Counted from the first letter of the stretch, positions 1 to 11,087 are shown. The stretch is DNA of 64,000 nt from Cricetomys ansorgei (GCA_026225945.1 JAMJFZ010001228.1:1982501-2046500); one strand, 5' to 3'. Numbers and translations are program-made. The notes: generated from the letters alone by a model not told the origin.

Positions 1-4
1 TGGA

Positions 5-345
5 CTATTGTCTTTGCCAAAGTGTCCGTCGGGGTGCCACTGTAACATCCGAGGTGATGATCTGGGTACCCACAGAGCCTGTGTGTGTTTGAATTAACTG
101 CTGTCGTAATCTCTGAGAAGAAAATATCACACCAGTCTTACTTTGCTCCTCTTCTGACAAGACAGTGGCAGGCATGCAAATTTTTAGCGGGAGAATCTGT
201 TCTCTATGAATAGGAAGTGGCACTTTGTTTGAAGCCCCTGAAAGCTGCTTCTATTTGATTCCATGAGAGCTAAGTGACAGTTCATCCACCAAAAAGAGGA
301 AGAAGTTTGTGAAAGTCACTGGTCCTGTGCTTTTCCTGATGGGGA
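5..345 (-). pseudogene. Possible decayed coding remnant, unidentified
   Basis: Read on the - strand, about 34 open codons, one TAG and then about 80 more open codons occur in one frame. The reading has protein-like composition, for example ATVLSEEEQSKTGVIF and QRLRQQLIQTHTG. I do not recognise the family, no poly-A tail or splice context is evident, and stop-free runs of this length also arise by chance in 64 kb. Confidence 0.2.
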
Positions 346-669
346 ATGCAAGAGTCTGGGGCTACAGGCTAGATGCTGAATATATCTGAAGTGCACAGGG
401 ATCCAGAAACATGCTGACATATTTAGGGAAGGCAAACCAAGCTGTTGTGCCAGAAGTCAGAATACAGAGAGAATCTGCACATGTTCAAACAATTTGAGGC
501 ATCCATGCAGAAGCATCTTTGAGCAACGATATGAAAACAAATTGGAAAAACATAAAGGTCTGAGTGGTGATCTACACCTTCTCTAACTGACCTGCTCACT
601 ATTTTGTAGACAGCCCTGGAAGGCAGAGAACAAGCCTGGCTGTCATTCCTCAGTTAACATCCACCTGTA

Positions 670-868
670 TTTTGAGACAGGGTCTCTTACTGGCCTAGCT
701 GGACTAGTTGATCAGGGAGCTCCAGGGACCTGTCTGCTCAGCCTCCTAAATGCTGGGATTATAAGCACACACTAGCAGTGTCTGGTTGTTTAGGTGGGTT
801 CTAGGATAGAGCTCAGATCCTCATGGTTGCATAGCATACATTTACCATATGAGCTTCCTCCCTAGTCC
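670..868 (-). mobile_element. B4-type SINE (ID+B1 composite)
   Basis: The reverse complement shows the B1-like right half first (TTTTGAGACAGGGTCTC, then CTGGGATTA) followed by the ID-like half (CAGATCCTCATGGTTGCAT). That is the order of a B4 element on the - strand. It is old and diverged. Confidence 0.75.
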
Positions 869-1784
869 AAGAGATATTTTTTGTAATAAACTCATTTTGG
901 AATATTATTAGGTATACATGAATATTGGGCACTGGCAGCTCTTCATCCAGTTCCCTGTAGTAGCAACATCTTGTATGACTGTGGTATAAACGCCATAACA
1001 GAGAGACCAGCATTATTGTATTACTGTTAATTAGGTTTCAGACTTTGCTAGCATTTCATCATAACCCATCTGTGATCTACAATCTCATGCAGAACTCTAC
1101 GTGACATGTAGAAAGACTCCCCTTTACTAGCAGAAATGAACATGTGTGTGTAATTTGAACCATACACATATATGGAATATGAACCCCAGGTAAGGCTGGT
1201 CTGGATTCATATCCCACTAGCTGTTGTTTACTGTATCCAAGTAACAAGGTTGGTCTGGGGTTTTTGTTCCACTAAGGAAGATTTGGGGAGACTAATTTTC
1301 AGTACCTTGGATATTTTACATTTGTTTTCCTAGTTGTTCAGGGAAATACTTTCACCATTGGCTAATAGTTCCCTTTAATTACTTTTCCCGGTTTGTCTTC
1401 CTTCTGAGAGATTATTTAACCTATGCTCTATTAAGTCCTCAGCACACCTCAATTTTTGTGAATGCATAAAGAAGACCCACCTGAACAGTATAAAAACACC
1501 ATTCTCATTATCTTGTAAAACCATTCAAGTTTTAATTTCTTGTATGGGAATCTTTGCAAATTCCAATTAAACATGTTTTGATCTATATATCTCCCATATT
1601 GTTAGCTAATTTCCCAACATCATTCACCAAACAGTACAATCTTAACCAAGACCTTTATTATCTCCTGAATGCTGCCATTACACCTGGTCATCGATGGGAT
1701 TACTTTCTACTTTGCCACCGACGGCCCATCTGTACAAGGTCATCCCATACAAAGGAAATGAAAATAATGCTGTTTGATTTATAA
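869..1784. other. Unique AT-leaning intronic sequence
   Basis: No repeat family or gene is recognised. Short open frames on both strands here have no family resemblance. Confidence 0.5.
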
Positions 1785-2030
1785 AAGGTTTATTTGTTTT
1801 ATTTTGTGTGTATGAGTGTTTTGCCTGTACGTATGTATGCATGTATCTGTGTGTGTACATGTACACCACATGTATGCTTGGTAACTGCAAAGGTCAGAAG
1901 AGGGAGATTGAATCCCTGGAACTGGGGTTATGGGTGATAGCGAGCCACCATTTCAGTGTGAGGAACTGAATCCTGGGCCCTCTGCAAGAGTGACAAATGT
2001 TTTTATCCACTGATCCATCTTTCCAGCCCT
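1785..2030 (-). mobile_element. B3/B2-type SINE
   Basis: It begins with a T-rich tail complement and TTTGCCTGTACGTATGTATG, and ends with the complement of the tRNA-like head (CCACTGATCCATCTTTCCAGCCC). The orientation is minus, and the copy is diverged. Confidence 0.75.
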
Positions 2031-2039
2031 GGAAACTCA

Positions 2040-2760
2040 CCTTTAAAAAGTACAACTGGGTGTGGGAGAAGAGGAACCCTTATTCACTGCTGCCGTGGGA
2101 ATGTCAGCTGGTGCAGCCACTATCACAGTCAGTATGGAAGGTTCTCAAGGGACTAACGCTACTCCTGCCCAGCTACCCCACCCAGGGCTACCCAAAGGAT
2201 TTTTAAGTAGGTACACTGCATGGATACCTGCACATCCAGACTGCCACACTATTCATAATAGCGGAGAAATGGACCTCGTCTAGATGTCCATAGGCAGATG
2301 AGCAGATAAAGAAAATGTGCTCCACACACAACGCTCTTTCAGCTGCAACAGAAAATGGAATGATATTTGCAGGAAAATTGATACAGCTGGAAATCATTAT
2401 AATCCAGACTCAAAGACAAATACGATTTTTATTTAAATGTAGAACCTAAGTTTAAAGTTATGTGCATATATGTGTTTACTTATACTTGTGTATGTATGTT
2501 ATGAAATTGGAAAGGGGATTATGGAGTGGGGATGAAACAGAGCTTAGAGGACAGGCAAATGGAATACATGTGATAAGAAAGTAGAAGTAAATATGGCCTG
2601 GAGGGGGGAGAGGGAGGGAGCCAGCCAGAGCAGGGAGCAGGCATGGAGGAGGGCGGTAGGAAAGGGAATGAATGAAAGATAATAACAGTGTGAGAATGCT
2701 GAAAGTCTACCACCTTTCCCAGTTTGTGAATGAAGACTTCATAAATCATTTATAAAGAAA
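2040..2760 (+). mobile_element. Ancient L1 3' end
   Basis: It shows the typical L1 3' order: TGTGGGAGAAGAGGAACCC, a region like 'single-copy hits on two axes of CACATCCAGAC', AGATGTCCATAGGCAG, GATAAAGAAAATGTG and GATATTTGCAGGAAAATTG. A purine-rich 3' untranslated tail follows. No intact ORF2 remains. Confidence 0.65.
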
Positions 2761-2767
2761 ATTAGGC

Positions 2768-2988
2768 AATTAGAGAGATAGCTCATGTATTAAAGTGCTT
2801 GCGATGCAAGCTTAAGGACCTGAGTTCAGGCCCCAGAACCCACACGGAATGCTGGGCGTGCTGGCGCATGCCCATAGTTGAAACTCCGAGGAGGTGGCCA
2901 CGGGAGGATCGTTGCAGCGCACTGTCAAGCCATTCTGGCCTGCTTGACTAATTCAAGTCCAATAAGAGACCCTGTCTCAAAAACCAGG
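2768..2988 (+). mobile_element. B4-type SINE
   Basis: An ID-like head (GCTTGCGATGCAAGCTTAAG, GACCTGAGTTCAGGCCCC) is followed by a B1-like body (GCTGGGCGTGCTGGCGCATG) and AGAGACCCTGTCTCAAAAA. It is one of the few SINEs in the gene-sense orientation. Confidence 0.8.
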
Positions 2989-2997
2989 GTGGCAACC

Positions 2998-3120
2998 TTA
3001 AGAGGGCTCAGCAGTTAAAGGTGCTTGCCACCAATTGTGACAGTGTGAGTTCATGCCCAGAGCCCACATGGTACCGCTCTCCAAACGTGCACTGTAGCAT
3101 GCATAGTAACAGTAGTAAAT
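2998..3120 (+). mobile_element. SINE fragment, B3/B4-like
   Basis: A degraded tRNA-like head (GGGCTCAGCAGTTAAAGGTG, CTTGCCACCAA) and AGCCCACATGGTACC remain. The tail is lost. Confidence 0.5.
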
Positions 3121-3179
3121 GTCATCAGGGGGAGATCTGTTGACTGATTTCTAACCAACATTCAAGACCACTGGTCTTT

Positions 3180-3345
3180 TGTAGTGTAGCCGTTGGAGTT
3201 AATGTGATAGCGGTTCCTTGTGATTTGACTTGAATTTCCTTAATGATGAAGGCATTGCCCACTTAAAGTCCACTGGTATCCACTTACGCATCTGGTAGAT
3301 TGCTTTGCCCCTTTGATTTCTGTCTGCGATAAGTGCTACAGGTTG
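3180..3345 (-). mobile_element. L1 3' region fragment
   Basis: The text around GATTTGACTTGAATTTCC and TTAATGATGAAGGCATTG resembles the complement of the mammalian L1 3' end. It is short and diverged, so the call is tentative. Confidence 0.4.
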
Positions 3346-3490
3346 GCATGTGCCCTAAGCAGAATCAGTGCTTACATGTGTGACAATTCGAAAGATGGGC
3401 TTCCTTTGGGTTTTCATGCCGAAATTTGCTACAAACCATTTGCCCCTACACATACAGGTCTGTACCTGACGTTGACTTTTTAAATTAATT

Positions 3491-3636
3491 AAAAAAAAAT
3501 GTATTTGATTTTTATTTGCAAGCATGCGCATGCATGTGTGTGATTCCTTGGGGCTGAGTTTCAGGTGGTTACGAGCCACCGTGTCCTCTGCAAAAGCAGC
3601 AAGAGCTCTTAAACACTGAGCCGAGTCTCCAGCCCC
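3491..3636 (-). mobile_element. B3/B2-type SINE, truncated
   Basis: It ends with the complement of the tRNA-like head (AACACTGAGCCGAGTCTCC then AGCCCC) and begins with the complement of an A-rich tail. The middle is shortened. Confidence 0.65.
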
Positions 3637-3639
3637 GAC

Positions 3640-4730
3640 TTTGAATTTTGTTTCTTTTACCCGTTTCTTTCTCCTTTGAAAATACTGGATGGTTTGCTTA
3701 CTGTGACCTCGTAGTAAGATTTAAAATCAGGTCTTGTTAGATATTGTGACTTTGTTCTTTCCTGGATATTTCCACAATTCCGCATCCCTTTATTTCCTGT
3801 CAGTAGCGGAGTCAGTTGGTCAATTCCCTGAGTAAGTGCAGTGTGACTCAATAATAATAGTATCGAGTCTTTCAGTGATCATGAAGCGGGGCAGCATCTT
3901 AGGTATTGAGCCTTTAAATATTTGAGGCATTATCTCCAAAGTTCTCAGTTTTGTTTTGATCATAAAGAGGATGTTGAGGGTGGTTGTTGTTTTGGAGGCT
4001 GTTAGTTAACCCCACTAAGTCTGGGATGCAGGATCTGATCCTCCACGTGAGTCACAGTCCTCTTTTGAGTTCACCTTCCATAATGCTCATAGTTCTGAGG
4101 ACTTGTGTGTATTTGAGCACAGGCCAGTGTGGGACCTTGGTCTTAGTAGCTCTGTCCTCACAATCCCTGGACGCCACTGGATCAGGCCTGAACCCCTCTG
4201 CTCAGGGGTGAGCACGGAACTTCATGACAGCATTGTAGGGCTGCTGTCTAGCTCTTCCCTCTCTGGATACCTCTGGCATCTTTTTATCTTCCCCTGGAGC
4301 CTCCCTCCCTTCTGAATTCTCTTTGCAGAAGCCTGGAACTTTAATTCCCTTATCTTCTCCAATAAACAAACTCTTTCTGAGGCTCGGGGAAGCAGAAGGC
4401 AGAGGGGTGTAGCAGCAGAAGCTGGCCTCTCCCTCTCTGGAAGGAAAGCACATCCCCGCCAAAGCCACTGTTTTCAGTTAGATAAAAATTCATTTGATTT
4501 GAGCTACAACACTACATTTGCTGACCTTGCCCTTCGTTTGTTGCTTGATGGGGTGTAAATGGAGCTATGCATTCCTAAATGAATGATCAAGTTCGAGTCC
4601 AGGGTAACTGTTTTCATGTTTCTAGAGCATTTCTGTCAGAGTTAATCCATTGTTTTTGGGGGTGGTCAGTATTGTGTGACACCCTTTTCCTGTGGTGACA
4701 CAACACACACACGCATACACACGCACATGA
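3640..4730. other. Unique intronic sequence
   Basis: No recognisable repeat or coding segment. A CA-rich patch near 4700 is the only low-complexity piece. Confidence 0.45.
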
Positions 4731-4734
4731 CAGA

Positions 4735-5160
4735 CCAAATTATGGCTAGCACCAAAGTCCAGCCTGGTGGACCCATGAGTTTTATTGGGGTTACTTACAG
4801 GAATATGGGCAAGGGATTCTTATAGGAGCAGAACTGATTCAAAGGCAGCTATGTCACCAAGGCCCGCTATAGCATGGTTGACAGTTGACAAAGCTGGGGA
4901 CCCAGAGCACACTGCACAGCCAGCCTACAGGCAGTTCAGCAGGTCGGAGAGCATCCTTTTTATGTGAATCAGTTGTCCTAAGCCCCTTCCAGGCAGCTTG
5001 GTTGGTCTCAGGGTCTTTGTAGCCTGGCTTGTCTGAGAGAGACTCTCAGCCTCTGTATTGTTTACTCTTGGGAGGGAGGGGCCTAGTGAATCTCATCAGT
5101 TTGAGGAACTTCCTGAAACTAATTTGAGTAATTTGCTTTCTGGCTTAACTTTTCTAGGGG
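4735..5160. repeat. Probable rodent interspersed repeat, family uncertain
   Basis: The phrases CCATGAGTTTTATTGGGG, TTACTTACAGGAATATGGGC and GGTTGGTCTCAGGGTCTTTG are familiar from a medium-copy rodent repeat. I cannot name the family or orientation with certainty. Confidence 0.4.
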
Positions 5161-5254
5161 ATAGAATGTTATAATTTGGAAGGAAATTGCTATACAACAG
5201 GCAGAGACAGAGCTTATGTTGTCATTTTTTTACCTGCAGAATATAACACAATAG

Positions 5255-5256
<2 letters not shown>

Positions 5257-5302
<46 letters not shown>
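5257..5302. repeat. (GT)23 microsatellite
   Basis: An uninterrupted GT run of 46 nt. Confidence 0.97.
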
Positions 5303-5303
<1 letters not shown>

Positions 5304-5589
5304 GTGTCATCAATACAAATATGTGTGATATATATACCCATACAAATATGTATGATGCAGATGTGTGTATGAGTGGTTGTATATGTATATTCATTCAAAA
5401 TACTTATTAGAAAGCAATAAATTCACTGACAGTTTGTCCTTAGCAACTCTAACCACAAATTCAGTTTATAAGTAGAAAGTCCAAAATATACCTAATTTTG
5501 TACAAAAGTATTGAAATGTTAAGGAAACCACCCTTTTAAAGATAATTACCAATTCGATTGGAAATTACCCTCCCCCCCTTTTTAAAACA

Positions 5590-5935
5590 AAGAATGGAAT
5601 GCATCCAAAGGACACAGCAAACGTAGTTCCTGGCTGCCTTCCATTCACTTACACACCCATGTTTACTTCAGCACTGTTCAGAGCAGCTGTTAGGTGTCCA
5701 GCAGCAACAGGGCGGATAGAGAACAGTGGTCTATCTGCAGCGGATTCTTCTGACAGCCATAAAAAAGGATGAAGTCCATGTTATCTGCAGGATGGTCGTA
5801 CTAAGTGAACCAAGCAGGGAACAACAAGTTTTCTCTGTTGCTGGTCATTTTCTTTCCTCTACGTCTTTATACTGGGTGTTAATGGATGCCCTCCAACTTC
5901 TATTGGATCAAGGTGATGTGATAAATCTTTTCCCA
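5590..5935 (+). mobile_element. Ancient L1 3' end fragment
   Basis: It shows diverged L1 3' landmarks: TTCAGCACTGTTCAGAGCAG, GTTAGGTGTCCAGCAGCAAC, CAGCCATAAAAAAGGATGAA and TATCTGCAGGATGG. The open frame in this stretch is a shadow of L1 sequence. Confidence 0.6.
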
Positions 5936-6050
5936 TAGTCCTACTTTTAACCCACCTATATTGTTAACATTTACAATGAGCTTTGTGAGGCAGCCTACAT
6001 TATTTTTTTAATTTACTATACAAATCAATGTGGAGGGGTGTTCTTTGTTT

Positions 6051-6254
6051 TTTAAGATTTATTTTAGTTTTATGTATGTATGTGTGTTTATATCTCTGTG
6101 TGTATGTGCAGGAGACCAGAGGAGAGTATTAGATCCCTTGGAACTGGAGTTACAGGCAGCTTTGAGCTGCCCAGTGTGGGCGCTGGGACCTACGCCTTGC
6201 TCCTTGCCAGAGCAGCGAGCACTGTCTTAACCACTGAGCCATCTCTCCAGTCCC
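6051..6254 (-). mobile_element. B3/B2-type SINE
   Basis: TTTTAAGATTTATTTTAG, GGAACTGGAGTTACAGGCAG and AACCACTGAGCCATCTCTCC appear in the order expected for a - strand copy. Two overlapping open frames here are SINE shadows. Confidence 0.85.
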
Positions 6255-6756
6255 AAGTCTGAGTTTTGGATTGACATTTAGAAGTCGTTTGCCCTCAGCT
6301 GAGCTACTGATGTGTCACAGCTTGTGTCTCCCTTTTTCTTTGTTGTTTTCATTCTCCTGGTTTCCATTTCGTGGTTTTTCCCTACTACTATCCTGTGGGT
6401 GTTATAACAGCTTTTAAGATTGCTTTTGATTTATTTATAGCATTCCTTGAGTGTGTTTGTCTGGATGTTGTCTAGTGTCGTCTCTAACTATAACCTCACA
6501 CACACACAGCCCATCGATGCTCACTTAGAATGCACTAGAGAAACTTCCCTTCGCCTTCCCCCTTTGTAATGTAAGTGTCTTAATTTTTCTCCATGTACAT
6601 TTAGAGGCACGTTATGCGGTGGTATTATTTTTGCTTCAACTATCAAACAACTGGGAAAACACTAGGAAGACTTACTGTTTTTGTTTAAGCTCTTTCTTTC
6701 TCACTGGTGTTCTAGGATTCTTTCTTTTAAGAGAGGACTATCTATAGAAATAAGCA

Positions 6757-6835
6757 TTCTCTCTCCCTCCTTTCCTCCTCACTCCCTCTCTCTCTCCCTT
6801 CCCTCCCCCTCTCTCCCTTCCCTCCTTTCTTTCTC
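6757..6835. repeat. CT-rich polypyrimidine tract
   Basis: About 80 nt of almost only C and T, directly before a B1 element. Confidence 0.9.
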
Positions 6836-6972
6836 AGGGTCATATAGCCAAGGCTAGTATATACTTTGCTATGTAGTGAAGGCTGGCCTTGAACTCCTCA
6901 TTTTTCTGTCTTCACTTCCCAAGTGCTAGAATGGCAGGTATGCACCATTACTCTCTGCTATGCTGTTAAACA
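6833..6972 (-). mobile_element. B1 SINE
   Basis: Complement of B1: GGCTGGCCTTGAACTCC, CCCAAGTGCTAGAATGGCAG and GTATGCACCATTACTC. Its 5' end is included in the inverted duplication that follows. Confidence 0.8.
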
Positions 6973-7047
6973 CTGCCTGATGCTATTTGTATCCGTTACG
7001 ATTGCTATAGCTAAGCAAACTGACGTCTATGGCCTTTCATTTCATAC
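6944..7047 (+). repeat. Inverted duplication, arm A
   Basis: This 104-nt arm is the reverse complement of 7137-7240 with 8 mismatches by hand alignment (about 92% identity). It includes the last bases of the B1 element. Confidence 0.93.
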
Positions 7048-7110
7048 GTTTAATGGAAGGAAAGGAGTAGTGAGTGGATAGGTTCTAAAATCCTTGTATT
7101 TGTGTATGAA
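7048..7110 (+). repeat. Inverted duplication, arm B
   Basis: This arm, directly after A, is the reverse complement of about 7240-7304 with roughly 90% identity. The shared core includes GGTTCTAAAATC against GATTTTAGAACC. Confidence 0.9.
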
Positions 7111-7136
7111 ACTACCAAAGAATCTGTGACAAAAAT

Positions 7137-7240
7137 GTATGAAATGAAAGGTCATAGATGTCAATTTGCTTAGCTATAGCAACCGTAACGTATACAAATA
7201 ACATCAGGCAGTATATAACAGCATAGCAGAGAGTAATGGT
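7137..7240 (-). repeat. Inverted duplication, arm A'
   Basis: Inverted copy of 6944-7047. It ends with AGCAGAGAGTAATGGT, the complement of a B1 end, yet no B1 follows. This marks A' as the derived copy. Confidence 0.93.
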
Positions 7241-7304
7241 TCATTACACAAATAACAATGATTTTAGAACCTCTCCACGCACTACTCCTTTCCTTCCATT
7301 TTAC
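7240..7304 (-). repeat. Inverted duplication, arm B'
   Basis: Inverted copy of 7048-7110, placed after A' rather than before it. The overall order is therefore A-B-A'-B'. Confidence 0.9.
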
Positions 7305-7709
7305 TCTTTCTGTATATTTGGTAAGAGAATCTGAAGTCTAATAACAAAGGTTCTTCCTTTAATGGAGTATTACAGAAACTATCCACATGCTCCGCATAAG
7401 AGGTCTAGATTTCCTGAGCCACTCCAACTCAGTTTGTCTGAGTTGTCTCATTCTGCTCCTTCCCATATCGCTCCTTTTCCCACACCAGGAACCTGTCATT
7501 CTGAACTCAGTGTATCCAGTGTTGTGTAGATACCACATGTAACTGTGTAACTGATCTCAAGACATATTTTCCTTTCTGTTTCCAGCTTATTCTATTTAAA
7601 CTTGTACCCTCCCATTTACCCGTGTTGACACAAGTGGTCAGATTCATTTCTTTATATGAGCTTATTAATATTCACGTACCACATCTATACACATAAATTT
7701 ATTGATTCA

Positions 7710-7985
7710 ATTGCTGAAAGATACAAGTTGTATCCATATCTTGGCTATGAAATGTTACACTGTTACATTTGTTACACTGCCTATCATGAGAGTGCATGAA
7801 ATGTGACTTCATCACCTTTGGATGTATACCCAGAAAAAGGGTTGCTAGGTCCCGTGGAAGTTCTGTCTGTGCTCTTTTGAGGGAAAGCCATATTGTTTCC
7901 CATAATGAATATCTGAAGTTACAGTTCCAACAACAATGTGCAAGGATTGAATTTTCTCTCCACACTCACTAACTCTTGCTGTATT
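7710..7985 (-). mobile_element. L1 3' region fragment
   Basis: TGGATGTATACCCAGAAAAA, GGGTTGCTAGGTCCCGTGG, GCCATATTGTTTCCCATAAT and CAACAACAATGTGCAAGG follow the complement of the classical mammalian L1 3' end in order. The open frame here is an L1 shadow. Confidence 0.75.
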
Positions 7986-8056
7986 TTATTTTTAAGGAAT
8001 GAATTATTTTTTGTGGAGTCTGTGTTGATGTTGTGTTATGTGCACATATATATGCA

Positions 8057-8334
8057 GTGTGTGTGTGTGTGTGTCTGTGTGTGTGTGCGTGTGCGCCCAT
8101 GCATACAAAGGATCAGAGGTTGACATCAGGTGTGTCTTCAATCATTCTTCACCTTATTTTTTGCTACAGGGTCACTCACTGAGACCGATACTGACCGGCT
8201 AGTGAAGTCTCAAGATCCTCTTGTCTCTGCCTCTCTACTGCTAGAATGATCGCAAGGGATTCTGGGGATCTGATGTCAGTCTTCGTGTTTGCATAGCAAG
8301 CACTTTACCAACTGAGGTGTCTCCCCTGTACACT
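8057..8334 (-). mobile_element. B4-type SINE with (TG)n tail complement
   Basis: An interrupted TG run (8057-8096) is followed by GTTGACATCAGGTGTGTC, CAGGGTCACTCACTGAGAC, a B1-like part and GCATAGCAAGCACTTTACC. This is the complement of a B4-type composite with a CA-rich 3' tail. Confidence 0.75.
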
Positions 8335-8769
8335 GGTCTTATCAGTCCTAAGAGCTAGGAGGTGACATCTCCTGTGGCCCTATTTCTTCCCCTTTATTAG
8401 TGACGATTATCCTGGATCCCTTCCCCATATCTTCAACCATTTCTGTGTCATCTTTTCAGAAAGTCTATCCCAATCATTTTCCCAGTTTAAGTCAGTTTTG
8501 TCCTGTTTTATTTTGCTGTCCTTCTGAATAGTGACCTCAACGCTGCAGTTTTGGAGACTACTTTGCCTTTCTGTTGCTTGTTTCCTTGATCATGAAGATG
8601 CTTTGGAGTCGATGCGTCTCACTCATTCATGTCTGCTCCTGATGCTGAGCTTTGCTGCAATAGCCATCAACAGCAGCCATTGCCAAGGGCAGCGCTAAGA
8701 ACAGTCCCCTAGGTTTTCTTCTAGATCCACCCCCGTGGTTTTATACTGACCCCTAGTGCTCACGGTCTC
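8335..8769. other. Unassigned intronic sequence
   Basis: No gene or confident repeat is seen. Confidence 0.4.
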
Positions 8770-8847
8770 CTACCCTTTTATGTGTGAGTCCTGGAGACTG
8801 AACTCAGGTTTTTAACACCTTTAATCACTGACCTATCTTGCTGGCCC
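8770..8847 (-). mobile_element. SINE fragment
   Basis: Only the head half is left: GTGAGTCCTGGAGACTGAAC, AGGTTTTTAACACC and ACCTATCTTGCTGGCCCC. Confidence 0.55.
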
Positions 8848-8914
8848 CTTCTAAAAGTTTTATCATTTCAAATCTTCCATTTAGGCCTTTAGTATATTTT
8901 GTATTGATTCATTT

Positions 8915-9110
8915 TTAAGTTTTTATTTATTTTGTACGTATGTTTGCACATGTGTATCCCGTGGCATGCACGTGGAAGTCAGAGTACAAGTTCATGGAGT
9001 CAGTTCTCTCCTTCACCAATCCGCATAGGTCCCAGAGACTGCACCCAGTTCATCAAGGTTCACGGCAAGTGCTTCTATGCTTCTACCCACTAAGCCAGCT
9101 CCTTGGCCCC
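8915..9110 (-). mobile_element. B3/B4-family SINE
   Basis: TTTTATTTATTTTGTACG, GGCATGCACGTGGAAGTCAG, TCTCTCCTTCACCAA and CCACTAAGCCAGCTCCTTGG give a full-length - strand copy. Confidence 0.7.
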
Positions 9111-9734
9111 TTGATATGTTTTTTTTTTTTCCATCAGCTTCTTTTCTGATTGGTGAATTTTATTTAAATAATCTTTTAGGATAGCTCTACTGGCAATAAA
9201 ATATTTTTTCAGTTTTCCTTTACCCTAGACTCTCTTGATTTCTCCTTCATTGCTAAGGGATATTCTAACTAAGTAGAAGAATCAGAACTGATAGTTCGAG
9301 ATGTTGTACTTTTTCCCAGCAAGTGAAAAAGCAGCTACTTCCTTCTGATGAGAGACTTCTTGTCATTCTAATTGCTTTGCCTCATGGGAATCCCACTCTA
9401 CTTTTCCCTCTCTACTACTTTGAAGACTTTTTTCCCTTTTAATTGTACTTTCTGACTGTGAGGTGACTTGGTGAAGAGTCTTTGGGTTAAAACCTTTTTG
9501 AGGGCTACTCCATTTCTTAAATCTGTAGGTTTCTGGAGGTTTCCTTTTTTTCTTCAGTTGACCAGTTTTCGTAATTTCCATATTGCTTTACACACCCCCA
9601 ATCTCCCTTGTCTGTAAAGAGCTCTGAGACATGGCAGGGTCCATTTGTCTTGGTCTCCTGTGTCCGGAGGTTCTGTTCATTTATTTTCCTCTGCGGGATT
9701 TTTTTCCCTCTGTGTTCACACTGTAACATTTGCC
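9111..9734. other. Unassigned sequence, possibly old L1
   Basis: GGATAGCTCTACTGGCAATA recalls an L1 internal region on the - strand, but the rest is too diverged to call. No supported gene. Confidence 0.35.
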
Positions 9735-9954
9735 TTTAAAATTGTTTATTTTTGTTTTTTACTTGTGTGTCTGTCCACCTGTCTTTGTGTCTGTGCTCAT
9801 GCCTGTGAGTATCTGCAGAGGCCAGAAGATAGTTTCAGATCACATGGAATGGGAGTTACTGATGGCTGTGAGCCACGTGTAGGTGCAGGGAATGGACTAA
9901 GTTCCTCTGAAAGAAGAGCTGGCACTCTTTGCAATTGATCCATCTCCCCAGCTC
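9735..9954 (-). mobile_element. B3/B2-type SINE
   Basis: TCTGCAGAGGCCAGAAGATA, TGGCTGTGAGCCACGTGTAG and TTGATCCATCTCCCCAGC mark a complete - strand copy. Confidence 0.8.
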
Positions 9955-10767
9955 TTGGCTGCATATGTTCTATTAATCTATTTATCTTCTAGTTCACCAT
10001 TCTTGCTGCTTCCCTCTGTTCATGCTCATCATCCCTTGTCTTGGCCTCTCTGTTTCAGGTATTGAATCTTTCATTCATGTATTTCTGCTTTGTTCCTGTA
10101 TGTTTAATTTCAGTGCTAAGGCTTTCCTTCTTCACTAGTAGGGATTTGGAATTTTGTTGAGTTATAAAGGTAACTGTTCACAGGAGAGTTTGTATCAAAG
10201 CTGCTAAAAACCCTTTTCCTGGTGATCCTAACGTCTCTTACTCTTTTTGCCCAACACATTTTTGCACTCAGTTCTAAGGCTTGGTAGCTGTGTGATAAGA
10301 GACTTTTTGGTTCCCTGGACATAGGGACATTTGTGTATGATGTTAGGAAATACTGCTTCTGATTTAAATATGTTGTTCTCTTGGTGTCTGTTAACTCTTC
10401 ACCTGGAGACAGATCTGCCGGTTTGGGGTGCCAGCTCCCATTCCCCAAGAACTTCCATGGCACTGCTATGAGAGGTTTCTCATGACTGCTTGGCAAGGAT
10501 TAGACATTTGCCTCTCTAGAGGACTCCTCTGTCAGAGCTTGGATAGGACAGAAGGAAGGAATTTGAAAGTATTATTGTTGCCCATGTGGCCTCCACTGAC
10601 ATGGGTGTTGAGAAGCTGTATAACCCTCAAGCAATAGCAAAAACCTGATTGCCCTGCCAGCCTCCTGTTGTTCACCCTAGCAAACATTATGTGGGTAAGG
10701 CAGTAGCTCTCCACTACCAGCACAGAGGTACAAGTCCAAGGTTCACGTGTGTGTATGCATATGTATG
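9955..10767. other. Unique intronic sequence containing a 126-codon open frame
   Basis: The longest non-SINE open frame in this part (10116-10496, minus) has no recognisable domain or family resemblance and is treated as chance. No repeat is recognised. Confidence 0.45.
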
Positions 10768-10897
10768 TGGTTTGGAACAGGATCTCTCACTGACCTAGAC
10801 CTCACCAAGTAGGCTAGGCTATACTTGCTGTCCAGGAAGCCCCAGGCATCTGCCTCATCAGCACTGGGACTACAAGCATGTTACATCACACCCAAGT
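10768..10897 (-). mobile_element. B4-type SINE, B1-like part only
   Basis: AACAGGATCTCTCACTGACC, ACCAAGTAGGCTAGGCTATA and GCACTGGGACTACAAGCATG are the B1-like half. The ID half is missing. Confidence 0.7.
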
Positions 10898-10899
10898 TT

Positions 10900-11085
10900 T
10901 AAATTTTCTATTTGTTTGTTTTAGTATGTGAGTGTGTGCATGTGCACGTGTGCCACAGGGCTCCTGTGGAGTCAGTGGACAGCTTGTGAGAGACTGTTCT
11001 TCCTCCCACTATGTGTATCTTAACTACCAAACTCAGGTTGTCAGGCTGGAAAAGTGTCTTTAACCATTGAGTCTGCTCCCAAGCC
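10900..11085 (-). mobile_element. B3/B4-family SINE
   Basis: TTTTAGTATGTGAGTGTGTG, CAAACTCAGGTTGTCAGGC and ACCATTGAGTCTGCTCCCAA show a diverged - strand copy directly abutting its neighbours. Confidence 0.65.
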
Positions 11086-11087
11086 TA

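Noticed and set aside
7699..7965. 88-codon - strand open frame as a gene
   Set aside because: The text follows the L1 3' region in order.
10116..10496. 126-codon - strand open frame
   Set aside because: No recognised domain and no splice, poly-A or start context. This length is expected occasionally by chance.
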